Positions 37,473 through 47,201 of a stretch of 64,000 bases of DNA are shown here, one piece after another. Position 1 is the first letter of the stretch; every line of letters starts with the position of its first letter. The DNA comes from an uncultured Lachnospiraceae bacterium (GTDB lineage: Bacteria > Bacillota > Clostridia > Lachnospirales > Lachnospiraceae). A program made the translations under genes and the position numbers. The notes under the pieces are model-generated. The model did not search any database, had not been told where the DNA came from, and saw nothing but the letters and a program-made list of their open reading frames with translations. The stretch covers positions 1-64,000 of the forward strand of contig CAMJHQ010000012.1 in assembly GCA_946405625.1 (NCBI GenBank), given 5' to 3'.

Positions 37473-38756
37473 TTGGCAATGAAGAAGAAGCCGGTCACCG
37501 GTATGAAGGACATACTTCCGAGAGAAATGGAAATCAGGGATTATGCGATAGGTCTCATAAAGGAAACTTATAAGACCTTCGGTTTCACATCAGTTGAGAC
37601 TCCGGCGGTTGAACATATAGAGAATCTCTGCAGTAATCAGGGTGGAGAAAACGAGAAGCTGATCTTCAAGATACTTAAGCGTGGTGAGAAACTCGACAGT
37701 GCCGTAACGGAAGTAAGTGCTGATAACCTGAATGTCCTTACTGACAGCGGACTGAGATACGACCTTACACTTCCGCTTTCGAGATATTATTCAAATAACG
37801 CAAATGATCTTCCGAGTCCTTTTAAGGCTCTTCAGATGGGACCTGTATGGCGTGCTGACAGACCTCAGAGAGGACGTTATCGTCAGTTCATGCAGTGTGA
37901 TATCGATATTCTCGGAGAGCAGGATATTGTAGCAGAGATCGAGCTTATACTTGCAACAACCACACTTCTCGGAAAGCTGAATTTCAAGAATTTTACGATC
38001 AGGATAAATGACAGAAGAATACTTAAGGCTATGGCTGCTTACAGTGGATTTGCCGAGGACAGCTACGACAGTGTATTTATCACACTTGATAAGATGGATA
38101 AGATAGGGCTGGACGGAGTTAGGGAAGAGCTTCTCGGTGCAGGCTATCCGGCAGAGAACGTTGAAAAATATATAGAGCTGTTTTCACTTATTTCCGATGA
38201 TTCAACCGATGCGGTTGCTGCACTTAAGGTTATCAGTGATAAGCTTGGAGATTTCCTCGGAAAAGATGTTTCGGAAAATCTTGATACAATTATTTCAAGT
38301 GTTGAAGGAGCCAAAGCAGCTGATTTCCGTATGAAGTTTGATCCGACTCTTGTACGCGGAATGTCATATTATACAGGCCCGATCTTTGAGATATCAATGG
38401 ATGAATACGGTGGATCAGTAGGCGGCGGCGGACGTTATGATGAAATGATCGGTAAGTTTACAGGTCAGGCGACTCCGGCAGTAGGATTCTCTATCGGATT
38501 TGAGAGAATTGTAATGCTGCTTCTCGAAAACGGTTTTGAAGTTCCGGGTTCGGGGGAGAAGAAGGCTTATCTTATTGAGAAGGGAATGCCGTCCGATAAG
38601 ATGCAGAAGATTCTCAGTATGGCAGCTGAGGAAAGAAAGGACGGAAAGATCGTTAACCTTTCTATTATGAAAAAGAATAAAAAATTCCAGAAAGAAAAAA
38701 TGCAGCAGGAAGGCTACACGGAATTTGTTGAATTCTTTACCGACAGAGATTTCTGA
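37473..38756 (+). CDS. hisS: Histidyl-tRNA synthetase
   Basis: A class II aminoacyl-tRNA synthetase that charges tRNA-His. Visible blocks are KPVTGMKDILPREM at the N-terminus, LRYDLTLPLSRY, motif 2 GPVWRADRPQRGRYRQFMQCD, LVRGMSYYTGPIFEI (the histidine-specific loop), and motif 3 GFSIGFERIVMLL. The anticodon-binding part is short. The frame opens with an ATG at 37458, but GGAGGA (37461-37466) lies inside it. It is well spaced to the TTG at 37473, which I take as the start; ATG at 37479 is an alternative. Confidence 0.93.
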   Translation: MAMKKKPVTGMKDILPREMEIRDYAIGLIKETYKTFGFTSVETPAVEHIENLCSNQGGENEKLIFKILKRGEKLDSAVTEVSADNLNVLTDSGLRYDLTLPLSRYYSNNANDLPSPFKALQMGPVWRADRPQRGRYRQFMQCDIDILGEQDIVAEIELILATTTLLGKLNFKNFTIRINDRRILKAMAAYSGFAEDSYDSVFITLDKMDKIGLDGVREELLGAGYPAENVEKYIELFSLISDDSTDAVAALKVISDKLGDFLGKDVSENLDTIISSVEGAKAADFRMKFDPTLVRGMSYYTGPIFEISMDEYGGSVGGGGRYDEMIGKFTGQATPAVGFSIGFERIVMLLLENGFEVPGSGEKKAYLIEKGMPSDKMQKILSMAAEERKDGKIVNLSIMKKNKKFQKEKMQQEGYTEFVEFFTDRDF

Positions 38757-38774
38757 TCTTAAAAGGGGATTTCT

Positions 38775-39644
38775 ATGCAGATACTTTTTATCATAATTGC
38801 ATGTATATGTGCGGCAGTACTATATACATTCATAAATGTATTTAATCGAAGAACGGATGCCTTTATCCGTGCCAGGGAAGATTATGACGAGGATGTAGAC
38901 GGCAAACAGACCAAGGCGGAAAAGGAAGCGTTCCTTGCCCGTAAGGAAGAGGAATCGAAGCTTACCCATATGCCGCTTAAGGATGTTTATAAGGAACGTC
39001 CGAAGAGATTCATTGCAGTTATTATATGGGGAATCGTTCTTACCGGATTTGCAACGTGGTTTTTCATTAATTATCCGAATGACATATCGGGTATGGGAGC
39101 TTTGAAAGACAAGCTGACCAGAACACTTGCACTGGTTGAGGATCCGAGTAAAGTTCAAACAATCGGAACAATTCTTCTCTTGATCCTGTATGCTATATAT
39201 ACGCTTCAGGCACTGATAGATTTTGATACTTTTGAATTGCCGTTTGAGTATAACATTATTATAGGAATACTCGGAATTATATCTATCTTTATCTGGCCGC
39301 ATGTTACGATCCTTGAAAGAGTGATCGGCGTACTCTGTATCGCAGGTCCGCTGGCACTTCTCGATATGGTGATACCGAATGCGTTCGGATGGGGTGATAT
39401 CAGACTTCTTTATATGTCCGGAATTCTGCTGGGCTGGAAGATTTTGGTCGCAGGCTTCTTCATAGGAGCTATAATTCAGGCGATCATAGCAGTCTTCTTC
39501 CTGATCACAAAGAAGAAGGACTGGAAGTCACACATTCCTTTCGGACCTATGCTCTGTCTCGGAATAATGATATCCACGATGGCAGGAACCGCCATACTTG
39601 ACTGGTATATAGGTGTTCTTAGGACATCAATGGGAAATTATTAA
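38775..39644 (+). CDS. Prepilin-peptidase-like membrane protein (A24 family, no CxxC domain)
   Basis: This 289-residue polytopic protein (about 7 helices) shows the two catalytic Asp contexts of type IV prepilin/preflagellin peptidases: ALIDFDTFELP (Asp149) and AFGWGDIRLLYMSG (Asp208, G-x-GD type). IPFGPMLCLGIM comes near the end. The N-terminal FINVFNRRTDAF recalls the FLNV.IYR segment of the family, but the Cys-zinc methyltransferase loop is absent and replaced by a charged cytosolic stretch (about 28-75). It probably cleaves leader peptides but may not methylate. No pilin or Tad gene is in the window. GGGG precedes the ATG. Confidence 0.72.
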   Translation: MQILFIIIACICAAVLYTFINVFNRRTDAFIRAREDYDEDVDGKQTKAEKEAFLARKEEESKLTHMPLKDVYKERPKRFIAVIIWGIVLTGFATWFFINYPNDISGMGALKDKLTRTLALVEDPSKVQTIGTILLLILYAIYTLQALIDFDTFELPFEYNIIIGILGIISIFIWPHVTILERVIGVLCIAGPLALLDMVIPNAFGWGDIRLLYMSGILLGWKILVAGFFIGAIIQAIIAVFFLITKKKDWKSHIPFGPMLCLGIMISTMAGTAILDWYIGVLRTSMGNY

Positions 39645-39648
39645 AAAT

Positions 39649-39696
39649 AAAACCATACAGCCGTACATTTTAAAATGTGACTGTATGGTTTTTTGT
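39649..39696. terminator. Bidirectional terminator between convergent genes
   Basis: AAACCATACAG and CTGTATGGTTT form a long stem with a short internal AATTT-type hairpin. It is followed by TTTT on the plus strand and by TTTTATTTTT on the minus strand. Confidence 0.85.
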
Positions 39697-39736
39697 TTGT
39701 GAAATCAATCATCTGCATCGAAATGATCCGCAGCAT

Positions 39737-40789
39737 TTACAGTATTTCAAGGATAGTATTTACCATCAGATCGTTCTGCTTAGGATTCATGAAGCAGAAA
39801 CGTATGAACTTGTTTGAAAGACCGCGGATGTTATCGCATCTTCTGATTATAATGCCTCGCTGATTACAATGCTCGGCAATCGTTCCGGAGTACACATCAT
39901 CCTTCAGGATCTTAACAAGCATATAGTTTGCTTCCGGTTTGAAAAGCTTAAGATTCTTCGAGGTGGACATTGCAAGATATACGAGGCTTCGCTCGGTGTG
40001 GATCATCGAACGGCCTTCCTCAATATACTTTTCATCCTTAAACATAGCTGAGCAGGCAAGTGCCGTAAGTGAGGCTATGTTATTCTTTGTTGTTGTGATA
40101 TCCACGAGAGTCATAAGCTCAGGGTTGTTCACTATCGCATAAGCAAAGCGAAGTCCCGGAACCGAAAAGAACTTGGATACACTTCTGATAATTGCGAGAT
40201 TGTTATATTCTTCGGTCAGTGATATAGCAGTATAGTCTGCATAATCATCTACGAACTCTATATACATTTCATCCAGAATAAGGAAAATGTTCTTCTCCTT
40301 GCAGGCTTCAAGAAGCTTCTTGATATCCTCAAGAGGGATCATCTTGGAAGTCGGATTATTCGGGTTGCTGATCATTATAAGATCTGTACTTGCCTTAATC
40401 TTGGATATGAAAGCATCCATATCTATAACGAACTCAGATTCCTCAGAAAGTCCGTAGTATTCAACCTTACACTTATAGGATGCAAGAATACCTTCGTATT
40501 CCATAGGTCCCGGCGAAAGAAGAAGAGCCTTCTTCGGTTTTAAAAGAGAGGTGAACAGCTTATAAAGGTCTGCCGAACCGTTTCCCATGACAATTCTATC
40601 AAGAGTCATTCCGGTATAATCCGCTACAGCATTCTTCAGATTGTTGTAGTAAATATCCGGATATTTTGTTATGGAACCTATATTTTCAGTGATGGCAGTC
40701 TTTACCGATTCCGGAATTCCAAGCGGATTGAGATTAGCATTATATAAAACGGTCGGATATTTTTCTATTCTTAAATTTTGAGAAGCCAC
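39737..40789 (-). CDS. PLP-dependent aminotransferase, HisC/CobD-like
   Basis: A 350-residue fold-type I aminotransferase. Visible are NANLNPLGIPESV near the N-terminus, the cofactor-binding GNGSADLY turn, MISNPNNPTSKMI, ILDEMYIEF with the Asp that contacts the pyridine ring, and the lysine block RSVSKFFSVPGLRFAYA. The C-terminal KFIRFCF has the substrate Arg. Sequence style fits histidinol-phosphate aminotransferase or threonine-phosphate decarboxylase; the substrate cannot be fixed by eye. A TTG at 40804 is in frame, but GGAGGT is spaced 7 bases before a GTG at 40789, which I choose. It runs opposite to all neighbours and is controlled from 40884-40912. Confidence 0.82.
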   Translation of the reverse strand: MASQNLRIEKYPTVLYNANLNPLGIPESVKTAITENIGSITKYPDIYYNNLKNAVADYTGMTLDRIVMGNGSADLYKLFTSLLKPKKALLLSPGPMEYEGILASYKCKVEYYGLSEESEFVIDMDAFISKIKASTDLIMISNPNNPTSKMIPLEDIKKLLEACKEKNIFLILDEMYIEFVDDYADYTAISLTEEYNNLAIIRSVSKFFSVPGLRFAYAIVNNPELMTLVDITTTKNNIASLTALACSAMFKDEKYIEEGRSMIHTERSLVYLAMSTSKNLKLFKPEANYMLVKILKDDVYSGTIAEHCNQRGIIIRRCDNIRGLSNKFIRFCFMNPKQNDLMVNTILEIL

Positions 40790-40883
40790 TTGCAACACCT
40801 CCAAAATCGACTTTAAAATAAAAGTTATATCTGATATAATAAGTTGATTAATTATCTTTTAAGATGGGCTAACCATCGGGTAT

Positions 40884-40912
40884 ATTCTACACGATAAAGT
40901 TATAAGTGTCAA
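40884..40912 (-). promoter_or_regulatory. Minus-strand promoter of the aminotransferase gene
   Basis: On the minus strand TTGACA (40912-40907), a 17-bp spacer and TAGAAT (40889-40884) form a near-consensus promoter. The roughly 90-nt leader contains a GATGG/CCATC hairpin with loop GCTAA (plus-strand 40863-40877). Confidence 0.75.
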
Positions 40913-40958
40913 AATAAACACGTTATTGTTACAGAGTTTTTATTGTTAGAGGGGTAAC

Positions 40959-43900
40959 ATGAAGGCAATTGTCGAACAGTATGCAAAGGGTCAGTTTATA
41001 ATAGACAGACCCGAGGTTGTGATATCCGAGAGATATTTCAAAATTAATATCGAAGCCGGTACTGTATACTCGGGTGAATTCACGGTCGAGTCAAAGAATC
41101 AGTATCCTATTAAAGGTCTCGTATACGACAGCAGATATCTGCTCCGTTTCGAAGACCATTCCTTTGTGTCCAGAAAGTTCAACGTCAGATATTCCTATGA
41201 CGCTACCTGCCTTGAAGCCGGCCAGAATCTCAGAGGACATATAAATGTTATCACCGACGGAGGTGAGTTCAAGCTTCCGTATGATATCAGCATAGTTCAG
41301 CCTTGTGTTAAGCATCATGATGAGAGAGTAGATGACCTCTTTAAGTTCGCAGCTCTTGCCGAAAGAAGCTGGAGAGATGCTACCCATCTTTTTGTAAGTG
41401 ATGAGTTCAGAAGAACATTCATAGATAAAGATCCGCAGATGCGCAGAGTATATGCAAGCCTCCTGGACAGCCGTTCCGTGGATCAGGCTATGGAAGAGTT
41501 CCTTGTTATGGTTTCCAAGAAGAGAACAGTTACCCTCTCTGCATCAAAGGCTAAGATCGATATCGAGATGCCGACGGAAACCGAGAGCATCACTGTAGAT
41601 ATTTCAAAGAATACTTGGGGATATACATATTCGGATATCAGAAGTGATTCCGAATTTATCATACCCGCAAAGAAAACTATATCGTCACAGGATTTTACAG
41701 CCAACAAATGTGCTCTCAGAGTATACATTTCTCCGGAGCATGTTCCGGAAGGCGAGAACAGCGGAAAGCTTATCATCGAGAATATATATCAGAAGATAGA
41801 GATAGATATTCATCTTTCAAAACCGCAGAAGCCTCGTGACAACCAGGAAAGTCATATCAAGGAGCAGAAGTATAAGAAAGCAAAGGTTGCTGTTACAAGA
41901 GCTTACCTTGATTTCAGAATGGATATACTGAATCTTCAGGAGTATACTCAGAAGACTATGGATGCTCTCAGCATCCTGAATGAGCTCGAGTCCGAGGAGA
42001 ATCTTTACAGACTCGGAATAATGCATATGAATATCCTGAATGGTGATTACAACAAGGTTGAGCAGGAATTCCTCAGGATTGAGGCGGATGTTGATAAGAG
42101 TCAGATGAGCAGCCAGCAGATGTGTTATTACGAATATCTGAGGGCGCTGATCCAGAGAGATAACGGATTTACAGAGGATGTTGCACAATTAATCAAGCAG
42201 AATTATAAGACTCAGAAGACTCAGAAGATGTTTTATTTCTGGCTGCTTCTCTTTGTTGATCCGGCATACAATGAGGATAAGACACTTCTCTATAAAGAGC
42301 TTTCGGATATGTATTATGAGGGTGAGAACAGCCCTATCATATATTTTGAGCTCTGCAATATCTTCAACGAAAATCCGATGCTTCTCAAGAAGCTCGGAGA
42401 GCTTGAGATGACAGTTATTAAATGGGGTCTCAGGCATAAATACATTTCTGATGATGTACTTCTTGAGTTTGTTAAGCTTGCCGGAAAGAACAGAGATTTT
42501 AATAAGCAGATATTTGATGCACTTCGTCAGATATATGATAAAAACGAGGAAGAGCTTCGTGCCGAGAGGATCAAGGCACAGGTGTGGTCCGCATCATCGC
42601 CTGTAACGAAAAATCGTGAAGAGCTTCTCGATATCCCGCTTGTTGAGACCGGAGTATCAGACAGTAAAGCTGAGGAAGAGCATGATAAGCTGAGTATAAG
42701 CTATAGTGCAGGATTCCCTAAGATAGAAGAGGAGAAGGAGCCTCAGGAGGAAGAGGAAGAAGACGAGGATGAGGATGAATATGAGGGCAGCGAGGAAGAA
42801 GACGAACTGATCGGTTCGGAGTACCTCTATGAATCGGAAACCTCCGGAATAGATAAGATACTTGCGTCATCTTCATACTGGAGAAGAGATGATGATGAAG
42901 TTGATGACACCGCTCTTGTAGATGCGGTTGAAGACAATCTGGTATTTGAGAGAAATGAGACACTTTCTTCCGAGGAAAGATTCGGAGAAGCTGTTCGTCA
43001 GGATGAGGCTGAGAAGCTTTCAAGAAAGGAAAATGAGAATCTGTCGGTACTCAGTTCCATCTGTTCGATGCTCATTTCGGCAAATATGCTGGATAACAAG
43101 TATCATAGGTTTTATAAGGCTGCGATAGAGAGATCGCTTAAGTTTATCGGCCTTAATGAGTGCTACATAAGAAGTATGAATAAAACAAGGTATGACATCA
43201 TACCTTCATCGGTTCTTATGTATCTGAATTATAAGAATACGCTTTCCGAAGATGAGCTTGCATATCTCTATGCAAACGTTATCTTCAATAAGTCGGAGCA
43301 TATGAAGATATATCATGAATATGCACCGACGATGGAAGATTTCATGGAGAAAATGATCGTGAAGGGAAGAGTCAATGATGACCTGACTGTTATCTATGAT
43401 GAATTCCTTGAGCCGGACAGTGTAAGCTCCATGTATGCCGGAAAGCTTATCAATATCATTTTCAGGAGAAAGATCGTATGCTCTAACAAGAAGGTCAGAG
43501 CTGTCGTGATATCTCACGAAGAACTGCACGATGTACAGAGAGTTCCGCTTGTAAACGGAGAGGCATATGTTGAGATCCTGTCAGATAATGCATCGATCGT
43601 TTTCGAGGATAACAACGGAAACCGTTATGCAGGATCTATTCCATATCATTTTGAGAGGATAGTGGACGAGAAGGCATATATGCCTATCTGCAGAGAGTAC
43701 AGTCCAAGGGATTACAGAGTTCTTCTCTTTAATTACGAGAGTATAGGACCGTTTACCTATAAGAACGCAAAGGAAGTCAATGCTGCCAGAGATATCATCC
43801 AGTGCGAAGAGATATCTCATGATTATAAGCAGCAGGCATGCCTTAACATTATCGAGTATTATCATGAGAATCTTGATACGGATGTACTTGCCAAGTATCT

Positions 43901-45014
43901 TAACAGACTTGATATTGAATATCTGACTCATGCAAATGCGAGAACAATAATCACTTATCTTATCGACATGAATATGTTTGATAAGGCATTCCAGGCAGTT
44001 AAGCTTTACGGCTTTAACGAGCTGGATGTAAATGAGCTTTACAGACTTGCTGATTACGGTGTTACGGATTCGGACGGATTCCTCAACGAGGACCTGATGT
44101 CAATCTGCCTCAATCTTTATAAGACAGGTACCGTAAACGGTAATATCCTCGGATATATAACCTCGAACTTCAAGGGAAGTCTGGATGAGTTGTCATCACT
44201 CTTCAAGCTTGCGAAGGATAAGGTTTCGGACATCACTCCGCTTGCGGAGAATACGCTTGCACAGATGATGTTCTCAGGTTCATATCTTGAGTACATTTAT
44301 GATATCTTCTCAACTTATTATATGGGAAGAAGCAGAGGTCTTGTTGTAAAGGCATTCCTCAGACTTTCAGCACATGATTATCTGGTAAACGATACTCAGG
44401 TTCCGAATCATATCATGGATGCTCTGTATCAGGAAATGTGGAAGAACAACATAGATGATGAGGTTTCGGCGATGGCACTTCTTCTCTACTTTAGTCGTCT
44501 TGAGAGATTTAATGATAATCAGAGAAGATGGATCGCGGAAAATGTCGAGCGGTTCGTAGATGCCGGAAAGATAATGCCGTTCTTCAAGAAGTTCAGCGGA
44601 TTTATCAAACTTCCGCAGGATGTTTATCTTAAGACGTATCTTATATATAAGACTGAAAATGTCCGTCATGTATATGTTAAGTACAGTTTTGATACGGGTA
44701 CACGATCAAAGCAGAAGACGGAGAGGAAGAGACTTGAAGAGGTGGTTGACGGAGTATATGTAATGGAATTCGTTATCTTCCACGGTGAGAGACTGGTTTA
44801 CTCCATCGAGGATGATCCTAACGGAAATGCCAAGATAGTTGAGAGCGAGGTTCTCAAGAAGAAGTCCTTCAACCAGAAGAATATCAACAGATTCGAAATG
44901 ATCAACAGCATGCTTGTTAAGCAGGAAATGCGTGATGACAAGGCATTACTGGAAGATCTTGATGTTTATATCAATACGGTACATTTGTTTGAAGAAAACC
45001 TGAACGTATTGTAA
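40959..45014 (+). CDS. Large DUF5717-type protein of unknown function
   Basis: This 1351-residue protein has no signal peptide or membrane segment. The N-terminal 300 residues are beta-rich with two similar modules (ending about 110 and 285, for example GEFTVESKNQYPIKGLVY). A helical TPR-like region follows (about 305-545). A strongly acidic low-complexity linker lies at about 590-635, then a long second half of alpha-helical repeats with a beta section around 835-900. I recall this architecture as DUF5717 in Lachnospiraceae. It heads a three-gene operon with an actin/Hsp70-like protein and a TPR-like protein. AGAGGGG precedes the ATG. Function unknown; a scaffold role is a guess. Confidence 0.7.
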   Translation: MKAIVEQYAKGQFIIDRPEVVISERYFKINIEAGTVYSGEFTVESKNQYPIKGLVYDSRYLLRFEDHSFVSRKFNVRYSYDATCLEAGQNLRGHINVITDGGEFKLPYDISIVQPCVKHHDERVDDLFKFAALAERSWRDATHLFVSDEFRRTFIDKDPQMRRVYASLLDSRSVDQAMEEFLVMVSKKRTVTLSASKAKIDIEMPTETESITVDISKNTWGYTYSDIRSDSEFIIPAKKTISSQDFTANKCALRVYISPEHVPEGENSGKLIIENIYQKIEIDIHLSKPQKPRDNQESHIKEQKYKKAKVAVTRAYLDFRMDILNLQEYTQKTMDALSILNELESEENLYRLGIMHMNILNGDYNKVEQEFLRIEADVDKSQMSSQQMCYYEYLRALIQRDNGFTEDVAQLIKQNYKTQKTQKMFYFWLLLFVDPAYNEDKTLLYKELSDMYYEGENSPIIYFELCNIFNENPMLLKKLGELEMTVIKWGLRHKYISDDVLLEFVKLAGKNRDFNKQIFDALRQIYDKNEEELRAERIKAQVWSASSPVTKNREELLDIPLVETGVSDSKAEEEHDKLSISYSAGFPKIEEEKEPQEEEEEDEDEDEYEGSEEEDELIGSEYLYESETSGIDKILASSSYWRRDDDEVDDTALVDAVEDNLVFERNETLSSEERFGEAVRQDEAEKLSRKENENLSVLSSICSMLISANMLDNKYHRFYKAAIERSLKFIGLNECYIRSMNKTRYDIIPSSVLMYLNYKNTLSEDELAYLYANVIFNKSEHMKIYHEYAPTMEDFMEKMIVKGRVNDDLTVIYDEFLEPDSVSSMYAGKLINIIFRRKIVCSNKKVRAVVISHEELHDVQRVPLVNGEAYVEILSDNASIVFEDNNGNRYAGSIPYHFERIVDEKAYMPICREYSPRDYRVLLFNYESIGPFTYKNAKEVNAARDIIQCEEISHDYKQQACLNIIEYYHENLDTDVLAKYLNRLDIEYLTHANARTIITYLIDMNMFDKAFQAVKLYGFNELDVNELYRLADYGVTDSDGFLNEDLMSICLNLYKTGTVNGNILGYITSNFKGSLDELSSLFKLAKDKVSDITPLAENTLAQMMFSGSYLEYIYDIFSTYYMGRSRGLVVKAFLRLSAHDYLVNDTQVPNHIMDALYQEMWKNNIDDEVSAMALLLYFSRLERFNDNQRRWIAENVERFVDAGKIMPFFKKFSGFIKLPQDVYLKTYLIYKTENVRHVYVKYSFDTGTRSKQKTERKRLEEVVDGVYVMEFVIFHGERLVYSIEDDPNGNAKIVESEVLKKKSFNQKNINRFEMINSMLVKQEMRDDKALLEDLDVYINTVHLFEENLNVL

Positions 45015-45095
45015 TTGAAATTCAGTTTGTGTATATCCTGTAAAGCAGGTGATATATGAAACTGCCCAACAGATATTTACAGAAAGGAATATATA

Positions 45096-46349
45096 ATGGC
45101 GGAGTTATACTACATCGGAATGGATTTATGCTCGGATTTTACGCAGCTTTCGTATTATAACGATATCAAGCGTGAGCCGGAATCCGTAAGCCAGTTGAAT
45201 AACAAGGATACATATCTTATGCCTAACATCCTTTTCTACAGCACTGAGTCACAGCGCTGGTATGTCGGAGGAGAGGCTTCCGAGGCCAGATTCTCAGAAG
45301 AAGGCATAATGGTGGATAATATCTTTGAGAATCTGAAGAGCGAAGATAAGGTAAAGGTCGGTGAAATCGAGTATTCTTATACAGAGCTTTTCGTTCTGAT
45401 GGTCAGACTTCACATAGATTCCTTCCTGTACAGATATGAATCTGCAGAGATAAAGAAGCTTGTTATCTCCATCCCCGAATATGATCCGATGATCTTCAGA
45501 CTTCTGTCGGGATTATACAGGGAAATGGGCGTGAAGAAAGAATGTATTGAGATCACCAGTCATCTGGACAGCGGACTTTTCTACATTTTCAATCAGCCGA
45601 GAGATCTGTGGAACAATTCCGTTGCGCTTTATGATTACAGCTCCGACGGACTGCATTATTACAGAATAGATATGTCCAGGAACAGAAAGCCGGAGACGGT
45701 AACTGTTTATCATGAGGATTATTCATCACAGATAACGCTTTCGAGATACGGAAATGATACTTATCAGATGGATATAGATTTCAGTAAGGTTGCGGAGTAT
45801 GAGCTTAAGAAAGCATACATTTCATCTGTATTCCTTACCGGAGTGGGATTTTCAAACAAATGGATGAAGAAGTCAACCAACGTTCTCTGCCAGGGACGCA
45901 GAGTTTTCGTCGGTCAGAATATTTATACAAAGGGTGCCTGCTACAGAGCAGTCGGCGGAGAATATGCCGAGTTTTATAATGATTTCTTTGTTGAGACCAA
46001 GGAAAATGTGCTCTTTGATGTTGGAATCGCGCTGGATGAAAACGATACGGGATTTGTGCCGATCGTCAGCGGAGGAAAGCAGTGGTACAACACATATGGA
46101 AAGATATGTGTGATACTTGATGATACGGATAAGATTACGATCGTATATCGCGATCATCATACGGAAGAAGAAAAGAGAGAAACTGTAAGGATCCATGGAC
46201 TGCCGAAGCGCCCGAACAAGACCACAAAGCTCAGTCTTGAGGTTGAATTCGACGATCCGCATTCGGGAGCGGTTATTATAAAGGATCTCGGTTTCGGTAA
46301 GCTTTTCCCGACTACAAATAAAATATACAGAAAGGAGTTCAGTATCTGA
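45096..46349 (+). CDS. DUF5716-type protein with actin/Hsp70-like N-terminus
   Basis: This 417-residue cytosolic protein begins YYIGMDLCSDFTQLSYYN, which resembles the phosphate-1 strand-turn-strand of the actin/Hsp70/FtsA ATPase fold. The following PNILFYSTESQRWYVGGEA resembles the Hsp70 pattern of P.v..f....r.vG..A. A middle IKKLVISIPEYDPMIFRLLSGLYREMG and VALYDYSSDGLHYY continue that pattern (phosphate-2), and FLTGVGFSNKWMKKS fits the adenosine motif. The C-terminal 100 residues are beta-rich. I recall the family as DUF5716. Its stop overlaps the next start by one base, and it follows the DUF5717 gene by 81 bp, so the three are probably one complex. Confidence 0.7.
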   Translation: MAELYYIGMDLCSDFTQLSYYNDIKREPESVSQLNNKDTYLMPNILFYSTESQRWYVGGEASEARFSEEGIMVDNIFENLKSEDKVKVGEIEYSYTELFVLMVRLHIDSFLYRYESAEIKKLVISIPEYDPMIFRLLSGLYREMGVKKECIEITSHLDSGLFYIFNQPRDLWNNSVALYDYSSDGLHYYRIDMSRNRKPETVTVYHEDYSSQITLSRYGNDTYQMDIDFSKVAEYELKKAYISSVFLTGVGFSNKWMKKSTNVLCQGRRVFVGQNIYTKGACYRAVGGEYAEFYNDFFVETKENVLFDVGIALDENDTGFVPIVSGGKQWYNTYGKICVILDDTDKITIVYRDHHTEEEKRETVRIHGLPKRPNKTTKLSLEVEFDDPHSGAVIIKDLGFGKLFPTTNKIYRKEFSI

Positions 46350-47182
46350 TGTCAAAGGTAATTTTATGTACTTCCAAAACAGCAGAAACTCCGTTCACCT
46401 TTCTGAATACAAAGGTTGAGATTTATACATATGAGGAGCTCTGCTTCTACATTTTCAACAATACTGTACTGATCAGTAAGTCGGTACTTTCCGATAAGCT
46501 CTTTAACTTTATACGTGATGAGCTTGGAATGGAGGAACTTGCTGATAAGCTGATGGGTCTGATGAACAAGACAGCCTATGCACAGGATCTGCTTATAGAG
46601 ATCCTGAATGCCGGAGATTATTATACTCCGGAGGAAATCAAGACCTATGCGGCTGCATGGCAGAAATATCGCAAGCTCAGCCCGCTTCAGAGAGCAAAGC
46701 TTAAGGCGGACGGATATCTTGCGTACAGAAGATATATCAAGGCAGCAACTCTGTATGATGAGATTCTTGATGATATCGGTGATGATGAGGATGCTTCATT
46801 CCTCGGAAATGTATATCATAACAGAGCGGTTGCGGCAGCGAACAATCTGGATCTTGATGATGCCAAGAAGTTTTTCCTGAAGGCATATGAACACAATAAC
46901 AATCCGGAATCGCTGAAGGGATATTTCTATATAATCGCTACTCATGAGGATACATCAACCCTCAGAGAGGAAATCCGAGTCCGTGGCCTGGACGACAAGT
47001 ACTTTGAAGAAATCATGGCAGAAATCGGTGATTCAAAGGCTGACGTTCAGGAGATGACTATCTTTGCTATGCTCCAGAGAGCAGTCTATAACAGACTTAA
47101 CAAAGATATGACGGATTATGATAAGAGAATGGATATTATTCTTGCTCAGCTGAAAGATGAGTTTAGAGAGCAATCCATCTAG
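46349..47182 (+). CDS. TPR-like protein of the DUF5717/DUF5716 operon
   Basis: A 277-residue soluble protein, mostly helical. The N-terminus has a short beta part (SKVILCTSKTAETPFTFLNT), then YEELCFYIFNN and a helical bundle. Residues about 115-200 show TPR-like pairs such as ADGYLAYRRYIKAATLYDEIL and AVAAANNLDLDDAKKFFLKAYE. The start overlaps the stop of the preceding gene (TGATG), a sign of translational coupling. No family I can name. Likely a structural partner of the two preceding proteins. Confidence 0.72.
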   Translation: MSKVILCTSKTAETPFTFLNTKVEIYTYEELCFYIFNNTVLISKSVLSDKLFNFIRDELGMEELADKLMGLMNKTAYAQDLLIEILNAGDYYTPEEIKTYAAAWQKYRKLSPLQRAKLKADGYLAYRRYIKAATLYDEILDDIGDDEDASFLGNVYHNRAVAAANNLDLDDAKKFFLKAYEHNNNPESLKGYFYIIATHEDTSTLREEIRVRGLDDKYFEEIMAEIGDSKADVQEMTIFAMLQRAVYNRLNKDMTDYDKRMDIILAQLKDEFREQSI

Positions 47183-47201
47183 CGAAATATTAAGATACAT
47201 A

